From: Psoroptes ovis
Lineage: Eukaryota; Arthropoda; Arachnida; Sarcoptiformes; Psoroptidae
Reading direction: 5' to 3'
Assembly (NCBI GenBank): GCA_002943765.1
Contig: PQWQ01000027.1
Location: forward strand, 124,001-188,000
DNA: 64,000 nt
Shown here: positions 36,562 to 49,100 of the stretch, in pieces
Numbering within the stretch: the first letter of the stretch is position 1
How the letters are laid out: every line of letters starts with the position of its first letter
Notes under the pieces: model-generated
Told to the model about the DNA's origin: nothing
Seen by the model: the letters and a program-made list of their open reading frames with translations, nothing else
The model's database searches: none
Program-made: the position numbers and the translations under genes

Positions 36562-37356
36562 TATTAATGTGCAATGTTCGTTCGTAGCATTGAAACAAAA
36601 CAATGATTTGAAATTTCAAAAAACAAAACAATGATTTGATTGGATGATTTTCGAAAGAAAAATTAAATAATAATAAAAATAATTTAAATTAATTTTGCTT
36701 ACCCCTTTTTTGTTGTTTTAGGGTTGAAATATGATTATTTCAAATTCAAAATGAATGATTTATTGTCACGTTTTCACGTTTATTTCACAAAGGGGCTATA
36801 GATGATGATGTTCTCACATTGATTCTTTTGAATTTCAATTCATTATTTTCAGAGGTATTGAATATTTGAATATTTGAAAATTTACACGCACACACACACA
36901 CGCATACACAGTCACAATGACAAGTAGACACACCTGATGAGTGTTCGAATGATTTTCTACGATGACAGCAAGCAGAGATTCGAAATATGTGAAAAGCCCC
37001 GAAGATCAATGAATTAACTTGGTTTCGCTGATCATGATCAATGATCAATGATTAATGATTGTTGTTGTTGATGATGATCATATATGTGGATGGTTGAGGA
37101 CTTAACGGTATTCAGGTACTCGGTTTGTTTGTTAGTTGACCAAAAAGATTTATTATCGACAAAATGAATATATTCGATCGGTTTGAAAAACAGTAAAAAT
37201 GGCTGAAATAAAACAAAATTCAAATGTTCAAAACATCAAAGATCTAATCAAATCGATCACAAATCACCACTAATCATGACAAGCGAACAATCACAAATCA
37301 CTGATCGAATGTTTACTTTTTTTTTCAGTGGCTCATTTCGAATATCACTGATGAAA

Positions 37357-37522
37357 TACCAAGATTTCAAGTTTTAATTCGTAGTTTTAAAATTGAATTT
37401 CATAATTTTCAAGTTAATTTTCGTAGTTTTGGATTGAATTTTAAATTGTAAAATTACGAAATTAAATTTTAAAATTATGAAAAATAATTTTAAAATTACG
37501 AATTAAAACTTGAAACCTTGTA
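37357..37522. mobile_element. Palindromic MITE, type C (long form)
   Basis: TACCAAGATTTCAAGTTTTA to TTAAAACTTGAAACCTTGTA; long form with the additional inner block. Confidence 0.8.
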
Positions 37523-37742
37523 ACAACATTCGAAATTTTTTTTTTTTAAATTTTCAACAAAAGCAATCATTAAACATATATCATACAATCATTGAAACAT
37601 GTGTATGTATATTGAAATACTGGCGATGATGATGATGATGTTATTTCATTTCATTTCATGAATATATTTCTAAATGTTTGTGTGTGGTAAATATAAATAA
37701 ATATAAATAAATAAAACGAAACACAGGTGAATATGAATATAT

Positions 37743-37820
37743 TAAGGTTGTCCGGAAAATTTTGGCCGATTTTCATGTGCAACTCTATTGAATGAGCCGA
37801 ATAAACTTTTCGGACAACCG
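37743..37820. mobile_element. Mariner-like hairpin MITE, type A
   Basis: TAAGGTTGTCCGGAAAATTT to ACTTTTCGGACAACCGT; interior GAATGAGCCGAATAAAC. Confidence 0.8.
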
Positions 37821-38197
37821 TGTATTTAATGATCAAAATGAGAAGTGAATTTCATACCAAGGCAAATGAATGTTATATGAATGGCAATGAAATTTCAAAT
37901 GTATTTATGTCCAGGTAGAGAAATGTAATAAAATGCAATCGATTGAAATATTTTCAAGCCAAAACTTACAAGAAAAGAGAAATAAATAAAGGAATGAGCA
38001 AGTTCACTGTGTACATGCAGCAATGGACGATTATTAATAAGAGAAATATAAGAAAAAAGTTGCCAAAGGCTTAAATTTGAGATGAAATTTCTTTGTTGAA
38101 TTTTCGTGTGTTTTGTCTTAGACACTTGGTATTTTCTTGTTTTTTTCTTCGGAAAAGAAGAAGAAGTAAAAGAAATCAATGAAACAAACAATAACCA

Positions 38198-38280
38198 TTA
38201 GATTGTCCGGAAAGTTTTTTATCGGTTATATCGTAGAAAATTATTGAAAAATCACTGGCAAGAACTTTTCGGACAAACAA
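38198..38280. mobile_element. Mariner-like hairpin MITE, type B
   Basis: TTAGATTGTCCGGAAAGTTT to ACTTTTCGGACAAACAA; right terminus decayed. Confidence 0.75.
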
Positions 38281-39033
38281 TAACATTCATGAATGTTGTT
38301 GAACACACATATATATTCATAGAGGGTCTTCAGAGGCAAATGGTGAATGATCATGAATTGAATGATGATGATAATGCTGCAGCAACTTGTAAAATGTCTT
38401 CGGTCGGTTTTGGTTCGGTTAGTTATATTCTCACATTTCTTATTCTTAGATCTTCATCGTTATTGCAGTAACTATAGTCTTTGTCGTCATATGTTTTTCT
38501 AAGATGCATCAATACCCATATGGGTAACAACTGCAGTTGCTCTGATGATGATCAATTCAAATGATCAAAATAAACAACCGAAAAACACAGAATAGATGAC
38601 CATATAGAGATGCACATCAAAAACTTGTGAAAAGTTCTAAGAAAATACACTTGACTAAGGTCGTATGATGATGATGATCATCATCATCATCATCTTAAAT
38701 ATAAAGAATTCGAAATTCGAATCTTTTGTGGCAAAGAATTCCGTATTCACTGCATGTGTACGGCGCATTTATTTATCTTTGTTGATTGTGTGCTCATTGG
38801 TTGGTTGACTGATGTTCATTTTGACTGATGTTTGAACAATTGTAAATGAACGAATCAATGGTGATGAATATATGATGATGATGCGCTCTTATCATTCATT
38901 AATATTATCATTATCATCAATGTTTACGAATGATGATGGTGTAGAAATGAACTTTGCCTTTGTTGATTGTCGATTGTTGTTGTGGATTGATGATAATGGT
39001 TATTTTTAAATCATTTCATTTATTTTAAATATA

Positions 39034-39115
39034 TTAGGTTGTCCGAAAAGTTTTAGCCGATTTTCATGAACAACTCTATTCAATAAGCCGAATAAACTTT
39101 TCGGACAACAACCTA
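39034..39115. mobile_element. Mariner-like hairpin MITE, type A
   Basis: TTAGGTTGTCCGAAAAGTTT to CTTTTCGGACAACAACCTAA, with a 3-nt ACA duplication in the right terminus. Confidence 0.85.
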
Positions 39116-39245
39116 AAAATACAAATCTTTAAGAAATCTTAATTAGAAAATTAAGAAAATTATAAAATTTCGATTATTTTTGTATATCTTATTATTCGAA
39201 GAAAAATACACATTATGTAAACATTTTCATTGAAAGTTTAATGAA

Positions 39246-39325
39246 AAGTTGTCCATAAAGTTTTAGCCGATTTTCATTAACAACTCTGATTGATTCGGCC
39301 GAATGAACTTTTCGGACAAGTCGAA
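39246..39325. mobile_element. Mariner-like hairpin MITE, type A, diverged
   Basis: AAGTTGTCCATAAAGTTTTA to CTTTTCGGACAAGTCGA; only 130 bp from the copy at 39034. Confidence 0.75.
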
Positions 39326-39819
39326 TATAAAAGTTCAAAGATGGTGAAGAAAATGGTGAATTCGTTGTGTTATTTCGTTGGTTTGCTGCGGCAAAATGAA
39401 TCAAAAAACAACAAAAAAATTTCTTTGGGTTCTCTCATCATCACACATACACAATCAACAACAAGACACCCACCCATCATGATGATTATGGCAGAAATTT
39501 CGAAAAATTTCCAAACAAACACAAAATGTGTTTATATGTGTTTTATTTCTATTTATTTATTCTAAGGTCCATAAGGTCCACAAATTTTATTTTTGAATTT
39601 TGGCCGAAAAAAATGATTTCACATGTTTTATTTCAACCAAATTTCAGAGCAAAATGTTTGCAAAACTTGATGAACAACCCTCGAACAACAACCATTTGAT
39701 CATACCATTTGAGAATGCTGCCATTGCAATTGAAAGTCTGAAATGTTTTTCAAAATTTTCAAAATTTTGAAAATTTCCCTTCACCACTGCGGCTGCTGCT
39801 GTCATTCAATTCAATATAT

Positions 39820-39901
39820 TTAGGTTGTCCTAAAAATTTTTGCTGATTATTTCGTAGGAAATCGTATGAGAAAATCGGCAAAAACTTATCGGACAATCTA
39901 A
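39820..39901. mobile_element. Mariner-like hairpin MITE, type B
   Basis: TTAGGTTGTCCTAAAAATTT to CTTATCGGACAATCTAA, bordered by T(A). Confidence 0.85.
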
Positions 39902-40365
39902 TATTTCAATCTTAAATAAATAAATTTATGACACACGACTTTTTTTTGTGGGGTAACAAAAAACAAAAACAAAAACAAAAAAGAAAAATCAATTTTTTTC
40001 TATGAATATATGGCCCCATAGCCTCATACATTATTTCAGAAACAAATCAATAATGTTGTATATTTGACCACATGATGATATGGACGACAACAACAACAGC
40101 GGCGACCATACAAATTTCCATTGTATTTCATTATTTGACTGACCCGAATATAATCTGGCCAACAGATTCAATTGGTTTTTGGACAAAAGAAATGAAAATG
40201 AATGAAAACTTGTGGCACGTGCGAAACATATATATCATTTATCGTATTATTCATTCGTATATTCACGTATTATAATGATCGATGATCGTTATATTTTTCG
40301 ACCAGCAAAAAAAAAACAACAAAACAACACGAACTGATTGATCATTTGTATTTTGGCTGTAAATA

Positions 40366-40446
40366 TTAGATTGTCCGGAAAGTTTTCGCCGATTTTCATG
40401 TGCAACTCTTGTTGATTAAGCCGAATGAATTTTTCGGACAACCTAA
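40366..40446. mobile_element. Mariner-like hairpin MITE, type A
   Basis: TTAGATTGTCCGGAAAGTTT to TTTTTCGGACAACCTAA, TA borders. Confidence 0.85.
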
Positions 40447-41130
40447 TATATTTCAAATATTTAAAATAACAGATGTACAACAATCACATTAAGGGTCAGA
40501 CATTACATTCATCATTATCGTTAAATTTTCAAAATTGAATATTTTATTACTGAAATCGACATTAAAAGCTAAGGCTAAAGCTAAGCAAAACAAACAAATA
40601 AATAAATAAATGGACTTATGGCCCTAAGGTCAAACTAGGAAAAAATGAAATGAAAACGGAAATTCATTAGATTTGAAAACATTTGAATTTTTTGAAATCA
40701 AAATTTTGAATGAAAATTGAATGTAATTTAATAGGATTTCATTTCATTTCATATCGGTACAAAAGTTATTCAATTATTTTTCAGTGCCTCTAAGTGAAGG
40801 GAATTATCAGAGGTCTTAGCCCTGAAATTCTGCACCCAGAAAAAAAGATCAAAATTATCGATCAAAGAATGATGAAGATGATCGAAATTCGTTAATAATT
40901 CGTGACCTTTTACCTTTGAAAAAAAAATGAAATAAATCAAACAATATTAGGTAATGCTTTTATAGATCTGGTGGATAATAATAACACTAACAAAACACCT
41001 GACCTCATAATCAAAAATCTTAAAAAAATGATGATTATTAAAGATAATCATTTTTATCATCATCAAAAAAATTGATGATGTTACTTACTTTTATTATTAT
41101 CTACTTGTTATATTGATGACTATAAAATTT

Positions 41131-41211
41131 TCAAGTTGTCCGAAAAGTTCATACGGCTTAATCGAATAGAATTGTTCATAAAAATCGGCCAAAACTTTTC
41201 GGACAGCTTAT
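41131..41211. mobile_element. Mariner-like hairpin MITE, type A (inverted interior)
   Basis: TCAAGTTGTCCGAAAAGTTC to ACTTTTCGGACAGCTTA. Confidence 0.8.
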
Positions 41212-41457
41212 TATAATCACCATTATTATGCACTATGAATGATCAATTATTTTTTAAATATAAAAAAAATATCTTAAAGCAAAAAATAAAATTTAAAAAA
41301 AATAGATAATTGGCTTGTCATCGACATGGATTTTTTGAGGATAAATAACAACAACAACAACAATCATCAATAATCAAGCAACAATTATCAGTATTAAAAA
41401 ATGAAATAACAAAATATCATTAAATATTACCATTTATGGCTTTTTTCCAAATAAATA

Positions 41458-41538
41458 TTAGGTTGTCCGAAAAGTTCTTGCCGATTAATCAATAGAGTTG
41501 CCACATGAAAATCGGCTAGAACTTTCGGGACAACCTAA
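41458..41538. mobile_element. Mariner-like hairpin MITE, type A (inverted interior)
   Basis: TTAGGTTGTCCGAAAAGTTC to CTTTCGGGACAACCTAA, TA at both borders. Confidence 0.85.
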
Positions 41539-42052
41539 TATATTTCCTAGGCAATTTCATCGTATAAAAAAATATTTTAAATCATTTTTACTTTTGATTT
41601 TGATTTTTATGATTCAAAAATTCATAAATTATTCAAGTATTTACTTACATTAGCTTGATTCGAGGTTATAGGTCTGAAATATTTTTTTCGCAAAAATATG
41701 ATTGATTTACAGCCAAAAACATACGAAATCTGGATCAAATCGATTCGGTTTCGAATTTGCTCGATTGTTTTGTATGATGAAATTCAGTTGAAACCAAAAG
41801 TGAATGACAGATTAGATTCGATGATCGAATTATTTTATCAACGAAAAAAAAAAAAAATGGAAAATAAACAGATTTCTGACAAATAAACAAACAAACAAAT
41901 TGAAATGAAAAAAAAAACCACAAAATTGATTATAGCATTATGGCTGTTGTAATTCATAATAAATAAACAGATTAATCGAAAACATATGGCTCTTCAAAAA
42001 ATCGAAAACCAAAAATTTGTTTTTTATCTTATTATATCATTATTATTAAATA

Positions 42053-42136
42053 TTAGGCTTCATTCGAAAAGTTTATTCGGCTTAATCCGATAAAGTTGCC
42101 ACATGAAAATTGGCCAAAACTTTACGGACAACCAGT
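42053..42136. mobile_element. Mariner-like hairpin MITE, type A (inverted interior), diverged
   Basis: TTAGGCTTCATTCGAAAAGT to CTTTACGGACAACCAGTA. Confidence 0.75.
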
Positions 42137-42678
42137 AATACATATTATTCAACTGTAAATTGGATAATGAAAAACAAATGTCTTTATCATCATGATGAAT
42201 AAACAAATAGATTGAGATATTTATCAGGGTTGTTGTTTCCAGATGTTCATCATAGACATACAAATACATACGGCATTCAATTGTTACCATGATAATTATG
42301 ATCATGGTCATGATGAATTTGTTCGTAGGAAACCATAGAAATAATTCATTTCGAGAATCGAGCCATCAGAAACAATATTCGGATGATCAGATGAATTCGA
42401 ATGTAAACTAAATGCCAAGCGTTTTTAAACAAAAACCAGATGTCTTTGACCTTTGTTTATTTATATTTAATTACATTGAAATGAAATGATGAATAATTCC
42501 AGATTCTTGTCTTTACAACTAAACTTGACGACTATATTCTGGTGATAATAGTTGTGATGATTGGTCGTGATGATTTCATTCAAAAGAAATTTAATTGTTT
42601 ACAAAGAAAATTTCAAAATTCGAAGTTTAAATTATTCAAAATTATTTTTCTAGAATCAAAGTTGCTATTTTCATCAAA

Positions 42679-42687
42679 AGATGGCGC
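42679..42687 (+). promoter_or_regulatory. AGATGGCGC motif upstream of the M16 peptidase gene
   Basis: Context CAAAAGATGGCGCTATTTAT, 265 bp before the ATG. Matches both the Drosophila CTCF core and a YY1/Pho-type AAGATGGCG. Confidence 0.35.
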
Positions 42688-42943
42688 TATTTATTCAAAA
42701 AAAAATTTTTTTAAATTCATATTATGTTAAAATAGACATTAATATTTTCTCGACTATTTTGACCATTTGATGATGAACAAATAAATAAAAATCAATATAA
42801 GGTCACATTAATATGTTTGTATGTTTGTTTTTTGTTTGATTGAGTAAATACAGATTTTAATTTTTCAAGATTTGCCAACGAGTTGAATTTTATTGAATAG
42901 ATTTATTTCTGTTATTCTTTATTTATAATCTCAAATCGGGAAA

Positions 42944-44558
42944 ATGGCTTTCAATTTGATTCGTTCAAGTTTATCAGCTGGCAAGAAATGTATCGGGGTA
43001 TGTTTTGGGTTTCTTTTTTTGATTAATTAAAATCAAAATTAATTTTTAAATTGAAACACATGGAACACACAGGTACGTTATTCACATCATGCAGCACACA
43101 AATTTAGTGAAGCTTTGAAACATAATAATCAAACACAAATAACAGAATTGAATAATGGTATACGTGTAGCCACTGAACAAACCAACTCACCATCAGCAAC
43201 TGTTGGCATTTGGATGGATCAAGGCAGTTCGAATGAACCAAAAGAATTGAATGGTATCATTCATTTTATTGAACATCTCCTATTTCAAGGGTCGAAAAAT
43301 CGTGCAAAAAAACAACTGGAAAAAGAACTTCATAGTTTAGGTGCTATTCTTAATTCTAATACCACACGTGATTCGACTGGTTATTATATGACATTGGCAC
43401 CAAAAGATATTCCAAAAGCATTAGAAATCATTTCTGATCTGATTCAAAATCCAGCTTTAAACTCGGATGAAATCGAATCAACCCGGCAACATATACTGAA
43501 TGAATTGAATACAATAGAAAATGATTATGAACAAGTAACAATGGATTATTTACATTCGGTCGCTTATCAACAAACACCATTAGCACAATCGAAATACGGT
43601 ACAACGGCCAATATTGAAAGATTTACCAAAGCTGATATTGAACGTGGATTAGATTTAATCATGAAAGGACCACAAATGATTGTCGCAGCCAGTGGTCCAA
43701 TTAATCATGATCAAATGTAATTGATTTGATTTGATTTGATTTCCATCTAGTTTATCTAATTTTTTCATGATTTAGTTGCAAAGACAGCGAGAAATATTTG
43801 AAAAATGTAACCAACATTTTCGAAAAGAATATGATACCGAATCTTACTGTTAATCGCTATACTGGCAGTGATATTCGTGTACGTGATGATTCGATGCCAT
43901 GTGCACATGTTGCTATCGCCGTGCAAGGACCTGGTTATGCTGATCAAGATTCAGTAACTATGGATGTTGCAGCTGCTGTAAGGAATTATAGTCTTATTCA
44001 ATTTTTAAAAATGTTAATCTATGTATAATTCATCCAATTCAGCTCATGGGACGATGGGATCTATCTCATGGTGGCGGTATTAATGTATCCTGTTATATGG
44101 GAATGGTATCGAATATGGATCATTTAGCACAATCATTTCAATCATTTAATTTGAAATATAAAGATACAGCATTATGGGGAAGCTATTTTGTCGGTGAACG
44201 TATGCAATTGGAAGAATTTGTTTGGCATTTACAAACACAATGGAAACGGCTATGTATTGAAGTTGCAAATAATGAAATTAAGCTTGGAAAAAATATTCTG
44301 CTTACCAATTTAATTTGTGAACGTGAAGGATCAATGAATAATGCCATGAGTATTGCCAATGATATGTTACGTTATGGAAGACGAATAACATTGGAAGAAT
44401 GGGCTGAACGTATTAATCGTGTAAATTCAACAAAACTTCATAATATGGCTGAAAACTATATTTGGGACCGTTGTCCAGTTGTTGCTGCTGTTGGTCCTGT
44501 TGAAAATCTCCCGTTGTACGAAGAATTACGTATGAAAATGTCATGGATTAAATATTAG
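42944..44558 (+). CDS. Mitochondrial processing peptidase beta / cytochrome bc1 core-1 family (M16)
   Basis: Four exons, 42944-42997, 43073-43716, 43776-43977 and 44043-44558, give 471 residues, the usual family length. The N terminus (MAFNLIRSSLSAGKKCIG then VRYSHHAA) is basic and hydroxylated, as in a mitochondrial targeting peptide. The M16 zinc site HFIEH is at residues 82-86 with a third ligand Glu about residue 162 (76 positions after the second His), so the metal site looks intact. Family blocks seen: RYTGSDIRVRDDSMPCAHVAIAV, FQSFN, YGRRI and a C-terminal VAAVGPVENLP. The enzyme cleaves presequences of imported proteins in the matrix; the bc1 core-1 subunit is a close relative that in mammals has lost zinc ligands. 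The usual GAHLNAYTSRE reads GAILNSNTTRD here, so it is a divergent member, and MPP-beta versus core-1 is not settled. Confidence 0.88.
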
Positions 44559-44726
44559 AATTGAATAAATGATAATAATAATAAATCAATACAAAATAAT
44601 AGAAAATTTGTAAATTATTTTCAATTAATAAATGAATAAATGATTGATTGTTGAAATGATTTGTACATTTATTTACAAATACACGTGGTAAATATAACAA
44701 AACAAAAAATAGATTGAGTGAGTGAA

Positions 44727-45531
44727 TCAATTTCGAATCATCAACACAGTAACAATGCCCAGTACATATGCAGCACAAATTTTAACGTTAACACTGATCT
44801 GTAAATAATCACTGATCATTGAATGTTGTTGTTGATCATGATCATCATGTGGTAACATTAATAATATCAAACAAATAATAAGTGCAAACCATATTAAATA
44901 TTGATTTTGTTTGTCTGCTGCTCGCATCGCTGCATTGTTGCTACGATGATGATGATGATGATGACCAAAATGTAAATTTTGATCTTGAATATCATGAAAG
45001 TAATCATCATTATTTGTTGATAAGGCAGGTGACAAATGTTGTTGTTGTTGTTGATGCTGAGAACGTTCTCGTTCATCATCGTGTTTTCTATATGAAACTG
45101 GCAATGTTTTTTCATCCAATTTCTTGTCTTTTGAATAAATCATGATTAAAAATCGTTCTTCAATTATTGTTTCATCTATTAGATTGATTACTCTACACAT
45201 AAAATAATAAAAACACATGAAGATAATTTTAAAGATTGAAATAAATATTACTCACATGTCCAATGAATGTCTTGACAGTATATTACCTTGAATTGTTGAT
45301 AATTGAAATGCATCTGGTCTTGTTGATTTAACTTAAGGTTTAATGTTGGGTTGAAAAAAAAAACAAAAAACATTCGATTTAATACGTTCGAAATTAATAA
45401 ATTCTTAAAAGAAAAAACTTACATCTAAATGAAATTACGAAATCAAATGGATTGAATATGGTTACCGTTTTTTGTAATTCATTATTAGTGAATTCAATTT
45501 CATGTTGATTAATAAACACAAATGAACCCAT
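44727..45531 (-). CDS. MOSPD1/3-like MSP-domain ER membrane protein
   Basis: Three exons on the minus strand: 45531-45423, 45331-45256 and 45192-44727, 216 residues, matching the ~213 of human MOSPD1. The N-terminal MSP (VAP-like) domain shows MGSFVFINQHEIEFTN, VTIFNPFDFVISFR and SLDIVINLIDE. A low-complexity linker follows with Gln and His runs (HHHHHH). Two C-terminal membrane segments follow: YLIWFALIICLILLMLP, and ISVNVKICAAYVLGIVTVLM, which closely matches the MOSPD tail. MOSPD proteins tether the ER to other organelles by binding FFAT-like motifs. The last exon converges on the peptidase gene with about 170 bp between the two stop codons. Splice phases 1 and 2 are consistent throughout. 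Confidence 0.88.
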
Positions 45532-46162
45532 TATTTATTTATTTATTTACTGTAGAAAATTGAATAAGCATTGAATACCAATGTTTCTCTTAATGATTTG
45601 AGCATTAATCGAATGATTCTATTTTATAAATCGGAAACAATCTGAAAAAACATGATTCAATATATAAATATGATGATCATATACCACCATCATTGACCCT
45701 TTGAAATAATAAATGATTAAATAAATTTTCGATTTATCATCAAAGGAAAAAAAATTTAATTTTTCTTTTATGAAAACGACGACGCAAATTAAAATCTTAT
45801 CATGTTTCGATTTGTATTCGACAGATGGCGCTCATTTTCGAGAATTTTGAATTTTCAAAATTTGAAAATTCAAAATTTTAACCAATCAACCATCAATATT
45901 TTTCGCTGAATTAAACAACAAATAGTTTGACAGCTTTGAATAGTTGCTCACAGCTTTTCAAATGCTTTGTTTTATTTGTGGTTTTTCATTCATTCATTTA
46001 TATACTTTTTCAATTGAAAAATATGTGATTTGAAATCAAATTGATTGGTGGTGATTCAAAGTTCAAAGTTCAAAAATCAAAAAAAATTAAAATAGAAAAA
46101 TTGGTGTAAGACATATGTTGTTACGTTAACGAATCTCAAATTCAAAAAAAAAAAAAAAAATC
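45532..46162. other. Intergenic stretch between MOSPD-like start and SIK-like 3' end
   Basis: Noncoding. It should hold the MOSPD-like promoter. The motif AGATGGCGC lies at 45823-45831, 292 bp upstream of that gene's ATG. An A-rich tract at about 46147-46160 lies just beyond the kinase stop. Confidence 0.5.
45823..45831 (+). promoter_or_regulatory. AGATGGCGC motif upstream of the MOSPD-like gene
   Basis: Context TCGACAGATGGCGCTCATTT, 292 bp from the ATG at 45531 on the opposite strand. Confidence 0.35.
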
Positions 46163-49100
46163 TTAAATAATTGTTGATATCAATTCATGACATAGATTTT
46201 GATATTGTAATTGATCACCAGAAATATATTTTAGAATTAATTTCTGCTGTAATCGATTCCATTCGATCGATATTTGTAATTCATCATTTTGGCCATAATT
46301 AACGATATGATTTTTATGAAAATTATTTGAAATTGATTGTTGCTGATGATGATCACCATTACCACCATTATTATTATTATTATTATCATTATTTTTATTG
46401 ATAAAATTATCTGAATGATTATTAATAATATCAAAATGATTCAATAATTTTGCAACAATTTTTTCATCATTAATACACAGCGAACCAGCTGAATCGGTTA
46501 TAATGGCAATACTATTATTATTCAATATACATGGTACACTTGTATAATGAGCGAATGATGAAGATGTTGTCGATGTTGTTGTTGATGATGGTTGTAATAA
46601 TTGATTGAAATCGGTGATTTTGGCTTTATTATTCAAATCATTGCTGTTGTGGCTGTTGTCCACAATAAATCCAGTATTATTTTGACTATTAATCATCAGA
46701 TTTGGATGTGATGGAAAATTGATAATTTTCAATGATTCGATTGTAGCCGTTGTGGTGATTGCTGGTGCCTTGTGAATTGCTAAATTGAAAAAAATCAATG
46801 ATTCACAATTAACCAAAATTCAATGATTCAAAACAAATGCATGCAAATCGATTTTTTATGAATTTCGAAATTTGATTCGAATTTTATTTCATATTTTGTT
46901 GTTGAACAAAAAGGGTAAAAAATACAAAAAAAAAATTATAAAATAAACATTGGTTTGAATGGATGGATGGATTGATGGATTTGCAAATGATGATGGCATT
47001 GATAATAATCGAAATAATAATAAACAATAAAAATAATAAAATAAACAAAAACAAACAGACAAAAATTAAACAAAAACAACAAATCGTTCGAAAATAATCA
47101 GAAATAATAAATGTGAATGTGTGATTGTGCATCGAAAATTCAAAAATTTCTAAGGTTCAAAATCAATAAGACACACCAGCAATGTTTCACAAGGTTTTTT
47201 ATAAAGTTGTTGGCTTAGTTTTTATGATTTTCTTTCTTTACAAAATTTGTGTTATCGAACGAAGATACTCACTTTCATCATTACGCCAACGATGTAAACG
47301 ATTAAATAATAAATCAGCTGTCACTTTATTACTACAATCAGAATCTTGATCAAGATGTGGATGTGAATTGGCTAATTGAAAATCGATTGGCGGTGGAAGT
47401 ATTGGAAATTGTGATGCACCCAATTCATCTGTTATTGATATCGATGGTGTTGCTTGATTTGGCGATGTAACCGGTGATGATCTAAAGGATTGTGGCGGTG
47501 TTATCAATGGTATCGATGAACCTGAATGTCTATGTGCGGAAAACGGGAATTTGGCTGATGATTTGCTATTATTGCTATTGTTATTGTTGTTGTGGTTATT
47601 GTTATTATTATAACTTGGTTGATGTTCCGATTCAAAATCTGTTCGATGTATTTCCTCACTGATTTGAGGCAATGTAGGTGGCGGCGATGATGGTGGCAGT
47701 GATGATGATGCTTGCGAAGTTGATGGAATAGCTACGTGATGCGATTGTTGTTGTTGTTGATTGGCCATCGATGATGTATGATGGATAGGCGATGCATGCA
47801 GTGATGGTGGTGATGATACACACAATGCTCTCAGTTCATTTTGCAATGATGGTATCGATATTTGTCGATGATGATTTTGATAATGATGATGATGATTATT
47901 ATTGTGATGATAGATGCCTGCTGTCGAACCATCTGATGCTCTTCGTCTTGATCTGAAAAAAAATGAATAAAATGAAATGAATTATTTGGTCAATGCATTC
48001 ATCGCAATCGAACCTTTCAGCATTAAGATTGGCTTGAGCGAGCTGTATTCGTCGCTGTCGTGAAATCAATTCATTCGTATCAGTGAGTGAATGACGTTTA
48101 CGTTTAATGCAACTGATCGGAGGTGATGTTTGTGTGTGATGAGATTTGGATGGTAATGATGATGATGGCTGCTGGCCGTCAGATGAATGTGCAGCAACGG
48201 TTCGTGCATAATTGGCTTGACCATCGGATGCTCTTCGAACCATATTGTTGTTAGCTAATAACAATACCGGAGGAGGTTTTAATAAATCCATAGCCAATGG
48301 ATAGTTTGGAGGTGCCAAAGGAAGATTGCACATTGGAGGAGCCATAGTAGCTGGGACATTGATAACGGGAGGTGTCAAGAATAATGCTGGAGCAATAATC
48401 GGATTAATGGGTCCATTACAAACACCAGTACCGGCTGTATCTGATGCATTTGCATCAGATAATGTATGACGACGAACTTGTGATACATTCGGTACCAAAC
48501 TTGTTGGGGTCGGTTCTCTTTCAACAATACCGGTTGTAATACTTGATTTTCGTTGATTAGTGGACGGAACAATCGGTAACAATGGTGGTGAAGGCGGAGC
48601 CGATACTGTTGCACCTGAACAATGACTAGAATCATTGGCAAGACTGTATAATGCATCCGATTCATCATATAAACGATTTCGTATCGATGATAATACCGTA
48701 TCAGAATCAAGGTCCAGTTCCGATGCAATCCATTCGATCAATGAATTATCAATATCACCATCATCTTCATTATTATTATCTATAATCTTATTTTTATCAT
48801 TTGCACTATTTTCATTGTTATCATTACGATTATCACTTTTCTTCTGATGACAATCATCATTTTGATCATCGATTCGTACATTTTTTAATTGATCACTCAG
48901 GTTATTTTCAGTAGTTGTCATTGTTGTAGCTGTCACAGTTGTCGTTTGTGTGGTTGTCGATAACATCCATTTATGTTGTTTAATTTGTACTAAATTAAAT
49001 CGTTTTTCTGGATCAATAACCAACATATGACGGATTAAATGTTCACAATCTCTGGACATAAAATATGGTATACGAAATTTACCACTAAGTACTCTAGTTT

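Larger units (their letters stand above)
30766..42943. other. 12 kb gene-free, MITE-rich block
   Basis: No exon chain or recognisable protein was found on either strand between the divergently transcribed kindlin and peptidase genes. The block holds fourteen or more mariner-like hairpin MITEs and four palindromic MITEs, plus TC, TG, CA and GAT microsatellites. Open frames of 60-98 codons here are spread over all frames and several simply cross MITEs. The two promoters must lie at its ends. Noncoding RNA genes cannot be excluded. Confidence 0.6.

Noticed and set aside
37895..38191. 98-codon minus-strand frame in the gene desert
   Set aside because: Biased AT-rich composition, no domain, no splice partners; similar frames are expected by chance in 12 kb.
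44882..45145. Plus-strand frame opposite the MOSPD-like last exon
   Set aside because: Antisense shadow; the minus-strand exon matches the MOSPD tail.
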